This document shows positions 17,141 through 25,890 of a stretch of DNA of 64,000 nt, in pieces (the stretch's first letter is position 1; each line of letters opens with the position of its first letter). A program made the translations under genes and the position numbers. The DNA comes from Azomonas macrocytogenes (GTDB taxonomy: Bacteria; Pseudomonadota; Gammaproteobacteria; Pseudomonadales; Pseudomonadaceae), in NCBI RefSeq assembly GCF_014191985.1, contig NZ_JACHXI010000003.1:62001-126000 (forward strand), given 5' to 3'. Under the pieces are notes generated by a model. That model worked only from the letters and a program-made list of their open reading frames with translations. It did no database searches and was not told where the DNA came from.

Positions 17141-18774
17141 GGTTTTACTCCCGGCAATGGACAGGAGCCGGAAAAGGCCGTGTCTTGCTGCAAACTGCGC
17201 CAGCGCCCGAGTACTTCCGGAGGGGCCCAGAGTTGCGGGTCGGATGGAGAGTACCGGGCGGCCTGTTCTCGTTCGGCAATCTTTTTGCGGGCCAGTTCGA
17301 AGGCCTGTTTCAGATCTTTCGTTTGCTGCAGTGCCTCGGCGAACAGCGCCTGGCCGAAATAGGTGAGATTGCTGGTTTCCGTGCAGCCAAAGGAGGCACG
17401 GTCGGTGCGGGCGGAAGTCATGATCAGGGTATGGCGGTTTTTCAATGGATTGATGAAGCCGCCGGAATAGCAGGCCGAGACAATGATTACCTTGTCCCGG
17501 TCGGCCAGTGGTTCGAGCAGGCGGGCCAGTCCGTTTGCCGGCAGGTTTTCCAGCGCCAGACGGGGTTGCTCCAGCGTCAGTTCGTGATCTTCCGAGCCAT
17601 GGCTGGTGAAGTAGAGGAAAATCAGATCTTCTCGTCCGCTGCGCTCGGCCAGAGCCTGGATGGCTCGCGCCAGGCTTTGGCGGGTTGCCATCGGCCGGTC
17701 GGCCAGGTGCTCGCGATGGTTGATCAACGTGATCGTGCCACGGGCGGCGAAACGCTCATGCAGGAGCTTGGCGACGTAGTCGGCTTCGCGCAGAAATACG
17801 CTCTGTTGCCCATCGCCAGCCAGGGTCAGGGCATAGAGTTCGCGAGCCGGCGTTGAGTGTGGCAGCCTGGCGATGGCTTCTTCGAGCAGGCGGCCCTGTA
17901 CCAGCAGGCCGACTTCCAACGGGTCGGGCAGAGACTGGCCGCTGGCATCGGCAATGCGCCGGCCGGCGCGCCATTGCCCTTGCTGCGCGGTGCCGTCGGC
18001 GAGCTGGAGTTCGCCGAACCCATCGAACAGACCGTCGCGGAATTCGCCCTGGTAATGGCTGCCATCCGGCAACTCCAGATAACCCTGGCCGTGATAGCGC
18101 CATTGGCGGAACTGGCCCTGGTAGAGCGTACCGTCCGTTCCCTGATGCTGTCCTGCGCCATCCAGCGTACCGTCGCGAAAGACCCCGGTCCAGACGTCGC
18201 CGTCGGCTCCTTCATAACGGCCCTGGCCCTGGAAGCGATCATTCGCGAAACGACCTTGATAATGGTCCCCCGCAGCGTTGCGATATTCGCCTTCGCCATT
18301 GAGCACGCCGACGACGAAATTGCCTTCGTAGCTTTCGTCGCTGTATTCCAGCCGGCCATGGCCGTGGTAGCGGTCTTTCCTGAATTCGCCGGTGTAGCGG
18401 ACTTCGCCTTGTCTGAAGGTACCCAGGCCGTACATGTGCCCTTCCTGGAAATCACCTTCATACCAACTGCCATCGGCGTAGGTGAAACGGCCATGCCCAT
18501 GGAACAACCCGTTGCGGAATTCGCCGGTGTAGCGGTCGCCGGTCGACCCTTGCCAGTGGCCCTGGCCGTGCCAGTGGCCGTTCTGGAAGTTGCCCCGGTA
18601 CCAGCTACCGTTGGGGTAGTCGATACGGCCGACCCCCTGCAGCAGTCCGTTTTCCACAGTGCCCCGGTAGCGGCCGCCATCCGGTAGGATCGCATCGGGC
18701 AGGCTCAAGGGCTCTGTGTCGCCGCAGGCGCAGAGCAGGCAGAAGAAGATGAACAATAAAAGATGGTGCCGCAT
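17131..18774 (-). CDS. lipoprotein with MORN repeats and a caspase-like C13 peptidase domain
   Basis: 547 residues from the ATG at 18774, which has GGGGAG six bases upstream; the longer open frame lacks a signal. The signal peptide ends LLCAC, predicting lipidation at Cys17, followed by Gly, so outer-membrane sorting is likely. Residues about 38-290 carry roughly eleven 23-residue MORN repeats (pattern YxGxFxxGxxHGxGxxxxxDG), the last one degenerate. The C-terminal half is a legumain/caspase-like peptidase with candidate dyad His392 (FTSHGSED) and Cys435 (VSACYSGGF). A periplasmic or surface cysteine protease tethered by MORN repeats is the best reading; substrate unknown. It is coupled to the downstream NAD(P)-binding gene. 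Confidence 0.8.
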   Translation of the reverse strand: MRHHLLLFIFFCLLCACGDTEPLSLPDAILPDGGRYRGTVENGLLQGVGRIDYPNGSWYRGNFQNGHWHGQGHWQGSTGDRYTGEFRNGLFHGHGRFTYADGSWYEGDFQEGHMYGLGTFRQGEVRYTGEFRKDRYHGHGRLEYSDESYEGNFVVGVLNGEGEYRNAAGDHYQGRFANDRFQGQGRYEGADGDVWTGVFRDGTLDGAGQHQGTDGTLYQGQFRQWRYHGQGYLELPDGSHYQGEFRDGLFDGFGELQLADGTAQQGQWRAGRRIADASGQSLPDPLEVGLLVQGRLLEEAIARLPHSTPARELYALTLAGDGQQSVFLREADYVAKLLHERFAARGTITLINHREHLADRPMATRQSLARAIQALAERSGREDLIFLYFTSHGSEDHELTLEQPRLALENLPANGLARLLEPLADRDKVIIVSACYSGGFINPLKNRHTLIMTSARTDRASFGCTETSNLTYFGQALFAEALQQTKDLKQAFELARKKIAEREQAARYSPSDPQLWAPPEVLGRWRSLQQDTAFSGSCPLPGVKPCI

Positions 18775-18911
18775 AGCGCTCCCCGAGACATGCTCGCAAT
18801 GAACGGGGTTTCGTTGAACACGCCCGCGTAACTGTCGGTCGCAGTATGCCGAATAGGGAGCGTTCCCTGCAGTCGCCATAGGTTGGGTCGCATCCTGCGA
18901 CGGACCTCTGC

Positions 18912-18917
18912 TATAAA
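18912..18917 (+). promoter_or_regulatory. possible -10 box of the CidA/LrgA operon
   Basis: TATAAA at 18912-18917, 26 bases before the start codon and in a divergent intergenic region where a promoter must lie. No matching -35 hexamer at 16-18 bases was found, so the assignment rests on the -10 alone. Confidence 0.3.
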
Positions 18918-18943
18918 ACCACCCATGTCTCAGGAGGCGTGCC

Positions 18944-19306
18944 ATGTTGCTACGCGGTTTGTCTTTGCTGGTGCTGTTCCAGTTGCTGGGAACGGCAATC
19001 AGTGTGTTATTCATCCCCTTGCTGCCAGGGCCGATTGTCGGAATCCTGCTGCTGTTCGGCTTTCTGCTATGGCGTGGCCGGGTCGGCGAGCCGATGCAGC
19101 AAGCCGCTACCACTCTGCTGCGCTTTCTACCCTTGTTGCTGGTTCCGCCTGCAGTCGGGGTAATGGCTTATGCGGCGGAAATCCTCGACCATTTCTGGGC
19201 GATTGCCGGCACGATGACGCTTTCGCTGATCATCTCGCTGGTCTTCACCGGCTGGCTGATGCAGTTTCTTATCCGGCGTCAGGCAAACCGTCGGGGGCAG
19301 GCATGA
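18944..19306 (+). CDS. CidA/LrgA family holin-like membrane protein
   Basis: 120 residues, almost entirely hydrophobic with four membrane helices and a basic C-terminus (RRQANRRGQA). The PLLPGPIVGILLLF segment is typical of the CidA/LrgA family. These proteins work with a CidB/LrgB partner in murein hydrolase control or in export of small metabolites such as pyruvate. AGGAGG precedes the ATG. The stop overlaps the next start (ATGA), so the two proteins are made together. Confidence 0.92.
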   Translation: MLLRGLSLLVLFQLLGTAISVLFIPLLPGPIVGILLLFGFLLWRGRVGEPMQQAATTLLRFLPLLLVPPAVGVMAYAAEILDHFWAIAGTMTLSLIISLVFTGWLMQFLIRRQANRRGQA

Positions 19307-20019
19307 CTCTCCAATGGCAGGCGGCCTGGGTGGCCGTGACGACTCATCCCCTGTTTTCCGTGGGGGTTACCCTGCTGGCTTATCAGTTGGGTATGACCAT
19401 TTACGAGCGCGCCCGGAAAGTCTATTTGCAACCGTTCCTAATCTCGGTCGTGACAGTGATCAGCGTGCTGCTCGCCTGTGGCGTTCCCTACGAGCTCTAT
19501 CGCACCAATACCACGTTGCTGACTCTCCTGCTGGGACCGGCGACGGTCGCGCTGGCCGTTCCTCTGTTTCTTAATCTCGAGCGTATCCGGCAGTTGTTCG
19601 GACCGATCATGCTGACTTTGCTGGTGGCCGGTACCGTCACTACGCTGCTGGGTGTCGTGCTGGGTTGGTTGTTCGGCATCTCTGAGCAGCTGTTGATGAC
19701 CCTGACACCAAAATCGGCGACTTCCCCCATTGCCATGCTGGTGGCAGAAGAGATCGGCGGTATCGCTGCGCTGGCGGCGGTTTTCGTCCTGCTGACCGGG
19801 GTGTTGGGAGCCATTCTCGGTCCGGTGCTGTTGACGCGTTTCGGCGTTCAGCATCCGGCAGCAAGAGGCATGGCACTGGGGCTGACCGCCCATGCCGTGG
19901 GAACCGCCCAGGCACTGCAGGAGGGTGAGGAGTGCGGCGCCTTTTCTGCCCTGGCCATGAGCCTGATGGGCGTAGCCACCGCAGTTCTGCTGCCATTGGT
20001 CGTCACTCTGCTGCGTTGA
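19303..20019 (+). CDS. LrgB/CidB family membrane protein
   Basis: 238 residues, polytopic. Conserved family stretches are LGPATVALAVPLF near residue 87, PKSATSPIAMLVAEEIGGI near 142 and GLTAHAVGTAQAL near 195. Partner of the CidA/LrgA protein encoded immediately upstream with a 4-base overlap. The operon continues directly into the LON-domain gene (spacing 11 bases). No LytR- or LysR-type regulator gene is adjacent. Confidence 0.94.
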   Translation: MTLQWQAAWVAVTTHPLFSVGVTLLAYQLGMTIYERARKVYLQPFLISVVTVISVLLACGVPYELYRTNTTLLTLLLGPATVALAVPLFLNLERIRQLFGPIMLTLLVAGTVTTLLGVVLGWLFGISEQLLMTLTPKSATSPIAMLVAEEIGGIAALAAVFVLLTGVLGAILGPVLLTRFGVQHPAARGMALGLTAHAVGTAQALQEGEECGAFSALAMSLMGVATAVLLPLVVTLLR

Positions 20020-20030
20020 TGGAGCTTTCT

Positions 20031-20618
20031 ATGTCGCTTCCCCTGTTTGCGCTCAATACCGTGCTCTTTCCCGGTTGCATGCTGGACCTGCAGGTTTTCG
20101 AGGTGCGCTACCTCGATATGCTCAAGCGCTGTTTCAAGGCTGGACATGGCTTCGGTGTGGTGTGCATCCGCGAGGGCAGCGAAGTGGGCGAAGCGGCACA
20201 GTCCTTTGCGTCGATCGGCTGCGAGGCGCTGATTGGTGACTGGCAGCAGCAGCCCAATGGGCTGCTCGGCATTCGTGTCGAGGGTGGGCGGCGTTTCGAG
20301 GTGGTCAACTCGAAAGTGCAGGACGATCAACTGATCGTCGCCGATGTTCGTTGGTTGCCTGCCATCGATGAGTTGCCGCTGGAGGACCGGCATGCCGATC
20401 TGGCTGCCTTGCTGGATGCACTCGGGCAGCATCCGATGGTCGAGTCCCTGGGCCTGGGTGGCTCGGTCGGTGGGCAGGATGCGCTGGCTAATCGCCTGGC
20501 TTATCTACTGCCGTTCTCGCCCGAGCAAAAGCTGTCGCTACTGGCAACCGCCATGCCCGGTGAGCGCCTGGAAACGATACAGGCACTGCTCAAGCGGTTG
20601 AAGGATGGCGAACCCTGA
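20031..20618 (+). CDS. LON peptidase substrate-binding domain protein
   Basis: 195 residues. Begins LPLFALNTVLFPGCMLDLQVFEVRYLDM-like, the hallmark of the stand-alone LON N-terminal (PUA-like) domain; there is no AAA+ or protease part. Such short proteins are common in Pseudomonas but their role is not established. Start chosen at 20031 because GGAG lies six bases upstream; an ATG at 20019 overlapping the LrgB stop is the alternative. Co-transcribed with the LrgA/LrgB pair. Confidence 0.9.
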   Translation: MSLPLFALNTVLFPGCMLDLQVFEVRYLDMLKRCFKAGHGFGVVCIREGSEVGEAAQSFASIGCEALIGDWQQQPNGLLGIRVEGGRRFEVVNSKVQDDQLIVADVRWLPAIDELPLEDRHADLAALLDALGQHPMVESLGLGGSVGGQDALANRLAYLLPFSPEQKLSLLATAMPGERLETIQALLKRLKDGEP

Positions 20619-20733
20619 GATCTTCAAGGCCAGTCGGTTAATTCTGCAAACTGAATTATTGGGCACTTTTATTGTCCAACGATGCCCGTTGTCTTTTAAC
20701 GAGACGGAGCAAGCAGATTGGAGGATCTCAACC

Positions 20734-21186
20734 ATGCTTAAACGACTATTTTTAGCATTCTTGCTGGTCTCGCCGCTGACATTGGCAATTTCCCTACCGG
20801 TTTATAGTGCAAGCGCACAAGGTAATTCACCAGCACTTGCCACCTCTAATAACGCGACGACGCTAACCACGCCCTTTACCCCACAGATCTGTACCACGCT
20901 GCTGGGCATTACCTATGAGATGAGCCAGCAATGGCAGATCACCCCAGACCCTGAAATGCTCAAATCGCTGGTCGATGAGCATTTGGCCATGGAACCTGAA
21001 CAGAGCACCTATTTCTGGGCGGCGACCTTCGCGCGTGACTCGGTAATCTCGGCTATCTATGAGCGCGATATCGAGAGGCCGCATACGCCCGAGCAAGATA
21101 TCAAGGATGCCCAGAAGCTATGCAATAACCTACAGCAGTCTGGTAAGACCTATACCACCACGCTTTACCGTAATCCTGCCCAATGA
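20734..21186 (+). CDS. small secreted protein of unknown function
   Basis: 150 residues. A signal peptide (KR at residues 3-4, hydrophobic core 5-22, cleavage likely after SASA near residue 28) leads into a Thr/Asn/Ala-rich linker and a globular part with two cysteines (ICTTLLG and QKLCNNL), which could form a disulfide in the periplasm. I recognise no family. GGAGGA eight bases upstream supports the ATG at 20734. The gene is visibly less GC-rich than its neighbours, which together with the AT-rich DNA downstream suggests acquired DNA. Confidence 0.65.
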   Translation: MLKRLFLAFLLVSPLTLAISLPVYSASAQGNSPALATSNNATTLTTPFTPQICTTLLGITYEMSQQWQITPDPEMLKSLVDEHLAMEPEQSTYFWAATFARDSVISAIYERDIERPHTPEQDIKDAQKLCNNLQQSGKTYTTTLYRNPAQ

Positions 21187-22029
21187 GTAGGGCCAACGGG
21201 AATGGATAGCCATGCTTTATCGGCAGACGAGCTATCGCAGCCAACGGCCAGAACCTTGAGGTAATACAGCCTGAACTTGGGGGGGTTGCCCCGCCAGGGT
21301 GTACTGCATTTTCTGCATGGATAACAACGTCTTTGGGGCTGTCTTGGATTAAAGCTCAACGTTCCAACCAATCCCGTAGCGTAGCCAGTTGCTGTTTGGG
21401 CGTTCCGTCGCTGAATCGGAACTCCCATTTTCTGAGTCGACAACGACTTAGTTGCCATCTTGGATAATGTCAGTGATCCAGGACAACCCCTGAAACACCA
21501 ATGATCATCCATGCGCCAGCCGGAGCGGGTCAGGGACTATCTGCTGCGCATCGAGCGTAAACCTGTAAAGGATTTGGGCCGCTGCTTGATGAGTTTATGC
21601 GTGCTAAGTGCGAGCGCTATATATGCTATTGCGGTTATAACCAGTCGGGCTGAAAACATTTCAGAGATTGTTGTTATTTATTAGTAAAGTTTTTATATAT
21701 CAATTAATTATGATTTATTTTTCTGGTTGAAAAAACATCGTAAATCCTTACTTATCTATTCTTTATAAATCAATTAAGGATGGTATTTAGTTATATCGAC
21801 CTGCTTGGCTATTCCTCAAAGTATCTAGTGTAAAGACTGTAAATGCATCTTTGGATCATTTGATAGTGCTTATCATTTAAGTTATTTTTGCGCCTCGCCT
21901 CTGCATGGATGCTGGTTCTGTCGGATGGAGAGATGGAGTCTGAAGCCAAGCGCTTTTTCCTCTTCTCAGGCAACACCACCTCCTCGTCGCAGGTTGTCAT
22001 CGTTCAGCGAATGGATCGAGGTAAGGATC
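21187..22029. other. AT-rich non-coding stretch upstream of the siderophore operon
   Basis: 843 bases without a supported gene. The part before 21540 looks like decayed coding sequence: read on the minus strand, the frame ending at 21356 is open for roughly 100 bases with Pseudomonas-like codons and then breaks. From about 21600 to 21900 the DNA is strongly AT-rich, with ATCAATTAA repeated directly at 21699-21707 and 21769-21777. The Fur-box candidate lies at 21860-21874. The remaining 155 bases form the leader of the receptor gene. Confidence 0.5.
21860..21874. promoter_or_regulatory. Fur box candidate
   Basis: The 15-base sequence starting TGATAGT and ending TTATCA matches the inverted 7-1-7 Fur consensus TGATAATnATTATCA at 12 of 14 specified bases. 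It lies 155 bases before the receptor ATG in an AT-rich region, where iron-dependent repression of a siderophore receptor is expected. Confidence 0.65.
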
Positions 22030-24309
22030 ATGTATTTGCGCTTCAAACTTAATCATCTGACTTTGTCGCTTCTTACAGCATCCTCGCCAGCCATGGCTCA
22101 GATAGTTGTTGAAGAAAAGAAAGATGATCCCCTGGTCGAGAAGACATTAGAGATAACCAATGAGCAGTCCAATAATTCACTTGAAATAGGACAAGTAGTG
22201 GTAACTGCTCAGGAGGAGCTTAAGCAAGCTCCCGGGGTTTCCATCATCACTGCCGATGACATCAAGAAGCGCCCACCGGCTAACGATTTGTCCGATATCA
22301 TCCGCAAGATGCCGGGTGTGAACCTTACCGGCAACAGCTCCAGCGGCCAGTATGGTAACAACCGCCAGATCGACATTCGCGGGATGGGCCCGGAAAACAC
22401 CTTGATCCTCATCGACGGCAAGCCGGTCCGCTCGCGCAACTCGGTGCGCATGGGGCGCAGCGGCGAGCGGAACACTCGTGGTGATACCAACTGGGTGCCT
22501 GCGGAGCTGGTGGAGCGCATCGAGGTGCTGCGCGGTCCGGCGGCGGCGCGCTACGGCTCGGGTGCGATGGGTGGTGTGGTCAACATTATCACCAAGGCAC
22601 CCACCGAGAAGACCAGCGGCTCGCTTTCCTGGTACACCAACCAACCGGAAAGCGAATACGAAGGCTACAGCCGGCGCTATAACTTCAGCTTGTCCGGCCC
22701 CATCGTCCGCAGTCTTTCCTATCGTCTGTACGGCAATATCAACAAGACCGATGCCGACGACCTGAAGCTGAACCAGGCCTATGTCGCCGACGGTGCCACT
22801 ACCGCCCCGGCTGGTCGTGAAGGGGTGCGTAACCGTGACTTGGGTGCCATGCTGCGCTGGGACATGACGCCGAACCAGGTCTTTGAACTGGAAGGTTTCT
22901 ACAACCGCCAGGGCAATATCTATGCTGGTGATCGGGCGGTTTCCGGTACCGGCTCGGAGTTGCTGACCACCTTGGCCGGAGGCGGACGGGAAACCAACAT
23001 CATGTACCGCCGGGGCTTTTCGATCACCCATCGCGGCACCTGGAGCTGGGGTACCTCGAACCTGATCTACGCCTACGAGAATACTCGCAACCGCCGCCTG
23101 AACGAGGGGTTGGCCGGTGGCAGCGAAGGCAGTATCAACTCGAGCGACATGACCACTTCCGAGTTCGACAACTATTCCCTGCAGGGCGATGTGAACATCC
23201 CCTTCAAGTTTCTGTTCGACCAGATCGCCACCCTGGGTTTCGAGTACACCAAGGAGGTACTGGACGATCCTTTCTCGATCACCCAGGGAATTTCCGGCAA
23301 CCAGACCATTCCCGGCTTGTCCGGTGAGCGCAAGCGCGAATCGACCCAGGAGAATGGTGCTCTTTTCGTCGAAAGCAATATCAGCCTGACCGATCGCTGG
23401 ACGCTGACTCCCGGCATACGCTATGACAATCACAGTCAGTTCGGGATCAACTGGAGCCCGAGTCTGAATACCACTTACAAGCTGACCGATGCCGTCTCGC
23501 TGAAAGGCGGTATTGCCCGGGCCTTCAAGGCACCCAACCTGTACCAGTCCAACACCAGCTACCTGTACTACACCATGGGTAATGGCTGCCCGACGGATTA
23601 TCCAAGCCTGAATGGAGGCTGCTACGTCATGGGTAACGACGACCTGGATCAGGAAAAGAGCTGGAACCTGGAACTGGGCGTTTCCTATGTCGATGCCGGC
23701 TGGAACCTTGGGGTCACTTACTTCCGCAACGAATACGAAGACAAGATTCAGGCTGGCTATGTTCCGATCGGCACCACTACTGGGGGGTCGACCACCGGGC
23801 GGATCCTGCAATGGGAGAACGCCTCCAAGGCAGTGGTGGCGGGTTGGGAGGGCACCATCAATATCCCGCTAATGGGGAATGAGGGGGACGTGCTCAGCCT
23901 GAATACCAACTTTACCTACATGATCGAGAACAAGAACAAGAGGACCGGGGAACCGCTGTCGGTGATTCCCAAGTTCACTGTCAACTCGATCCTGGACTGG
24001 CAAGCTACCCAGGCGCTCAACCTGAACCTGAGCATGACGCTGTATGGCTACCAGGACCCGCGTACCTTCAGCAGCCAGTCCGGCTCGTCGGTCACCAGCG
24101 AGGATGCCTTGAAACAGCGTGGCGGCTACACCCTTTGGGCGGTCAACGGCAATTATGAGCTGACCAAGAACTGGAGCTTTGGGGCTGGTATCAACAACAT
24201 GTTCGACAAGGAGCTCAAGCGTGAAGGCACGAACGCCGGGAGTGGCGGGGCGGGTACCTATAACGAGCCGGGCAGGTCTTACTATGCTTCAGCCAAGTTT
24301 ACGTTCTGA
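22030..24309 (+). CDS. TonB-dependent ferric-enterobactin-type receptor (FepA/PfeA family)
   Basis: Outer-membrane importer for a catecholate ferri-siderophore. 759 residues from the ATG at 22030 (AAGG upstream). After a signal peptide ending SPAMAQ, the TonB box is probably GQVVVTAQE. The plug domain (about 65-190) has NDLSDIIRKMPGVNL, IDIRGMGPENTLILIDGKPV and VERIEVLRGPAAARYGSGAM; the NSVRMGRSGERNTRGDTNW stretch is characteristic of FepA/PfeA. The barrel follows and ends in an aromatic residue (KFTF). An esterase of the PfeE/IroE family two genes on supports enterobactin-like substrates. Expected to be Fur-repressed. Confidence 0.92.
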   Translation: MYLRFKLNHLTLSLLTASSPAMAQIVVEEKKDDPLVEKTLEITNEQSNNSLEIGQVVVTAQEELKQAPGVSIITADDIKKRPPANDLSDIIRKMPGVNLTGNSSSGQYGNNRQIDIRGMGPENTLILIDGKPVRSRNSVRMGRSGERNTRGDTNWVPAELVERIEVLRGPAAARYGSGAMGGVVNIITKAPTEKTSGSLSWYTNQPESEYEGYSRRYNFSLSGPIVRSLSYRLYGNINKTDADDLKLNQAYVADGATTAPAGREGVRNRDLGAMLRWDMTPNQVFELEGFYNRQGNIYAGDRAVSGTGSELLTTLAGGGRETNIMYRRGFSITHRGTWSWGTSNLIYAYENTRNRRLNEGLAGGSEGSINSSDMTTSEFDNYSLQGDVNIPFKFLFDQIATLGFEYTKEVLDDPFSITQGISGNQTIPGLSGERKRESTQENGALFVESNISLTDRWTLTPGIRYDNHSQFGINWSPSLNTTYKLTDAVSLKGGIARAFKAPNLYQSNTSYLYYTMGNGCPTDYPSLNGGCYVMGNDDLDQEKSWNLELGVSYVDAGWNLGVTYFRNEYEDKIQAGYVPIGTTTGGSTTGRILQWENASKAVVAGWEGTINIPLMGNEGDVLSLNTNFTYMIENKNKRTGEPLSVIPKFTVNSILDWQATQALNLNLSMTLYGYQDPRTFSSQSGSSVTSEDALKQRGGYTLWAVNGNYELTKNWSFGAGINNMFDKELKREGTNAGSGGAGTYNEPGRSYYASAKFTF

Positions 24310-24375
24310 GCTGATGGTGGCGAATTGCCCGACTTATCGCCGGCGATTTTCGCATGGACGCGGATCCGTTTCAGC

Positions 24376-25890
24376 ATGAGCCGACAAACCGGATATATAC
24401 AGGATGTACCTTATCCCCATCACTATCAGCGGGAGTCCACGCCACTCTGGCTAAGCTTCATCACGGCTGCCTTGGGCATTCAGGGGCCGGATATCACTCG
24501 GCCTTATTCATGGTGTGAGCTGGGTTGCGGGCAGGGGTTCGGCGCGGTAATCAATGCCGCGACCAATCCGTTGGGGCAATTTACGGCCATCGATTTCAAC
24601 CCGCAGCATATTGCCCACGGTCGCGATCTTGCGCAGGCGGCCGGGCTCGATAATCTGGCTTTCATCGAAGCCGATTTCTCATCCCTGATCCAGATCGCAC
24701 GCGAGCAAGGGCCGCAGCACGATTTCATCGTGTTGAACGGAGTGTATTCCTGGATTTCCGCCAGTGACCGGCAAGCGCTGCATCAATGCATCGAACACTG
24801 GCTCAAGCCGGGCGGCATTCTTTTTCTGGGCTATATGTGCCAGCCCGGCATGGCGTTTCTGGCCGGCGCGCAACGTTTTCTGCGTTGCCATGCCGAGCAT
24901 GCTGCCGGCGATGCGGTGCAACAACTGCTGGCGGGCATGGCAATGCTGGAGCGTATGGAGCAGGGGGGGGCCGGATTTTTCCAGCATTACCCGCTGGCCG
25001 GGCAGTACCTGCGCCTTGGAAAGACACAGGATCCGCGTTACCTGGTCCATGAATTGCTCAACGAGCACTGGGAGTCGCTGCACGTTGCCGATGTCATGGC
25101 AAACATGGCAGCGTGCGGCTGCGACTATATCGGCACGGCTACGCCACTGGAGAACATCGACGCCTTGTCCTTGCCGGGCAATCTGCTGCCTATTCTCGAC
25201 GCATTGCACACGCCAGCCGAGCGGGAAACCTTCAAGGATCTGGCTCGCAACCAGTCCGAACGGCGCGATCTTTACCAGAAAGGTATCCGGCGGCTGGATA
25301 ATGAAGCCCATCGTCAGGTATTGCTCGATCAAGTGGTTTCGGTCCTGCCCGGAGCACCGTCGAACGGCGGTCTCACGTTCGATACGCGGATCGGCCCAGT
25401 CCAGGGGGATGCGAGCCTGTTCGGCCCGTTGCTTGAGAGTCTGGCGACAGGCCCCTGTGCATTTGCTGAACTGCTGCGCCTGCCCGCGTTGCAGGCGCAG
25501 GCCAGCCTGATCAATCCTGCATTGCAGATGCTCGCCTGGGCAGGTTATCTCCACCCGCTGTTGCCGGGGGAGGTTGCACTTGAGCGTTGTCGGGTCTTGA
25601 ACCGAGTCATCGCCGGGCGCGCCATGCGTGGCGAAAGCTATGCCCATCTGGCCGCGCCTACTTTGGGGAGCGCATTGGGCGCTGAGCCGTTGCACATGGT
25701 CGCTATGCGGGTGGTGCTGGAATATCCAGAGATCGGCGGCCGCCTGCTACGGGAAACGATCCTGGCAGTCTTGCGGGATAACGGTATCGCTGCCGGCGAT
25801 GATCTTCAGGCACGCCTGGATGCTTTTGTACGGATAACCCTGCCGGCCTGGCAGCAAATGGGGATAGTGGAGATACAGCGATGCGAGTAG
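24376..25890 (+). CDS. SAM-dependent methyltransferase with a methyltransferase regulatory domain
   Basis: 504 residues from the ATG at 24376. The N-terminal class I fold shows the SAM-binding ELGCGQGFG motif (about 47-55), an acidic strand-2 residue in TAIDFNPQH and motif FIVLNGVYSW. The middle part matches the 'methyltransferase regulatory' type found after such domains, and the C-terminal 150 residues are helical. Substrate unknown. It sits inside the siderophore operon, 66 bases after the receptor and overlapping the esterase start by 10 bases, so it is co-expressed with iron uptake genes. Confidence 0.85.
   Translation: MSRQTGYIQDVPYPHHYQRESTPLWLSFITAALGIQGPDITRPYSWCELGCGQGFGAVINAATNPLGQFTAIDFNPQHIAHGRDLAQAAGLDNLAFIEADFSSLIQIAREQGPQHDFIVLNGVYSWISASDRQALHQCIEHWLKPGGILFLGYMCQPGMAFLAGAQRFLRCHAEHAAGDAVQQLLAGMAMLERMEQGGAGFFQHYPLAGQYLRLGKTQDPRYLVHELLNEHWESLHVADVMANMAACGCDYIGTATPLENIDALSLPGNLLPILDALHTPAERETFKDLARNQSERRDLYQKGIRRLDNEAHRQVLLDQVVSVLPGAPSNGGLTFDTRIGPVQGDASLFGPLLESLATGPCAFAELLRLPALQAQASLINPALQMLAWAGYLHPLLPGEVALERCRVLNRVIAGRAMRGESYAHLAAPTLGSALGAEPLHMVAMRVVLEYPEIGGRLLRETILAVLRDNGIAAGDDLQARLDAFVRITLPAWQQMGIVEIQRCE

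Noticed and set aside
21510-21683. short plus-strand frame starting MRQPERVRDY
   Set aside because: Looks protein-like for about 20 codons but then runs into AT-rich DNA; no family recognised, more likely a remnant or chance.
21809-22000. 63-codon minus-strand frame over the Fur box
   Set aside because: No ribosome-binding site, no family, mixed codon use, and it covers the regulatory region of the receptor gene.
22177-23811. 544-codon open frame on the minus strand
   Set aside because: Lies wholly antisense to the TonB-dependent receptor, has no family features, and is the usual by-product of GC-rich codon use.
24679-25695. 338-codon minus-strand frame opposite the methyltransferase
   Set aside because: Antisense to a gene with a clear SAM-binding motif and in a same-strand operon.
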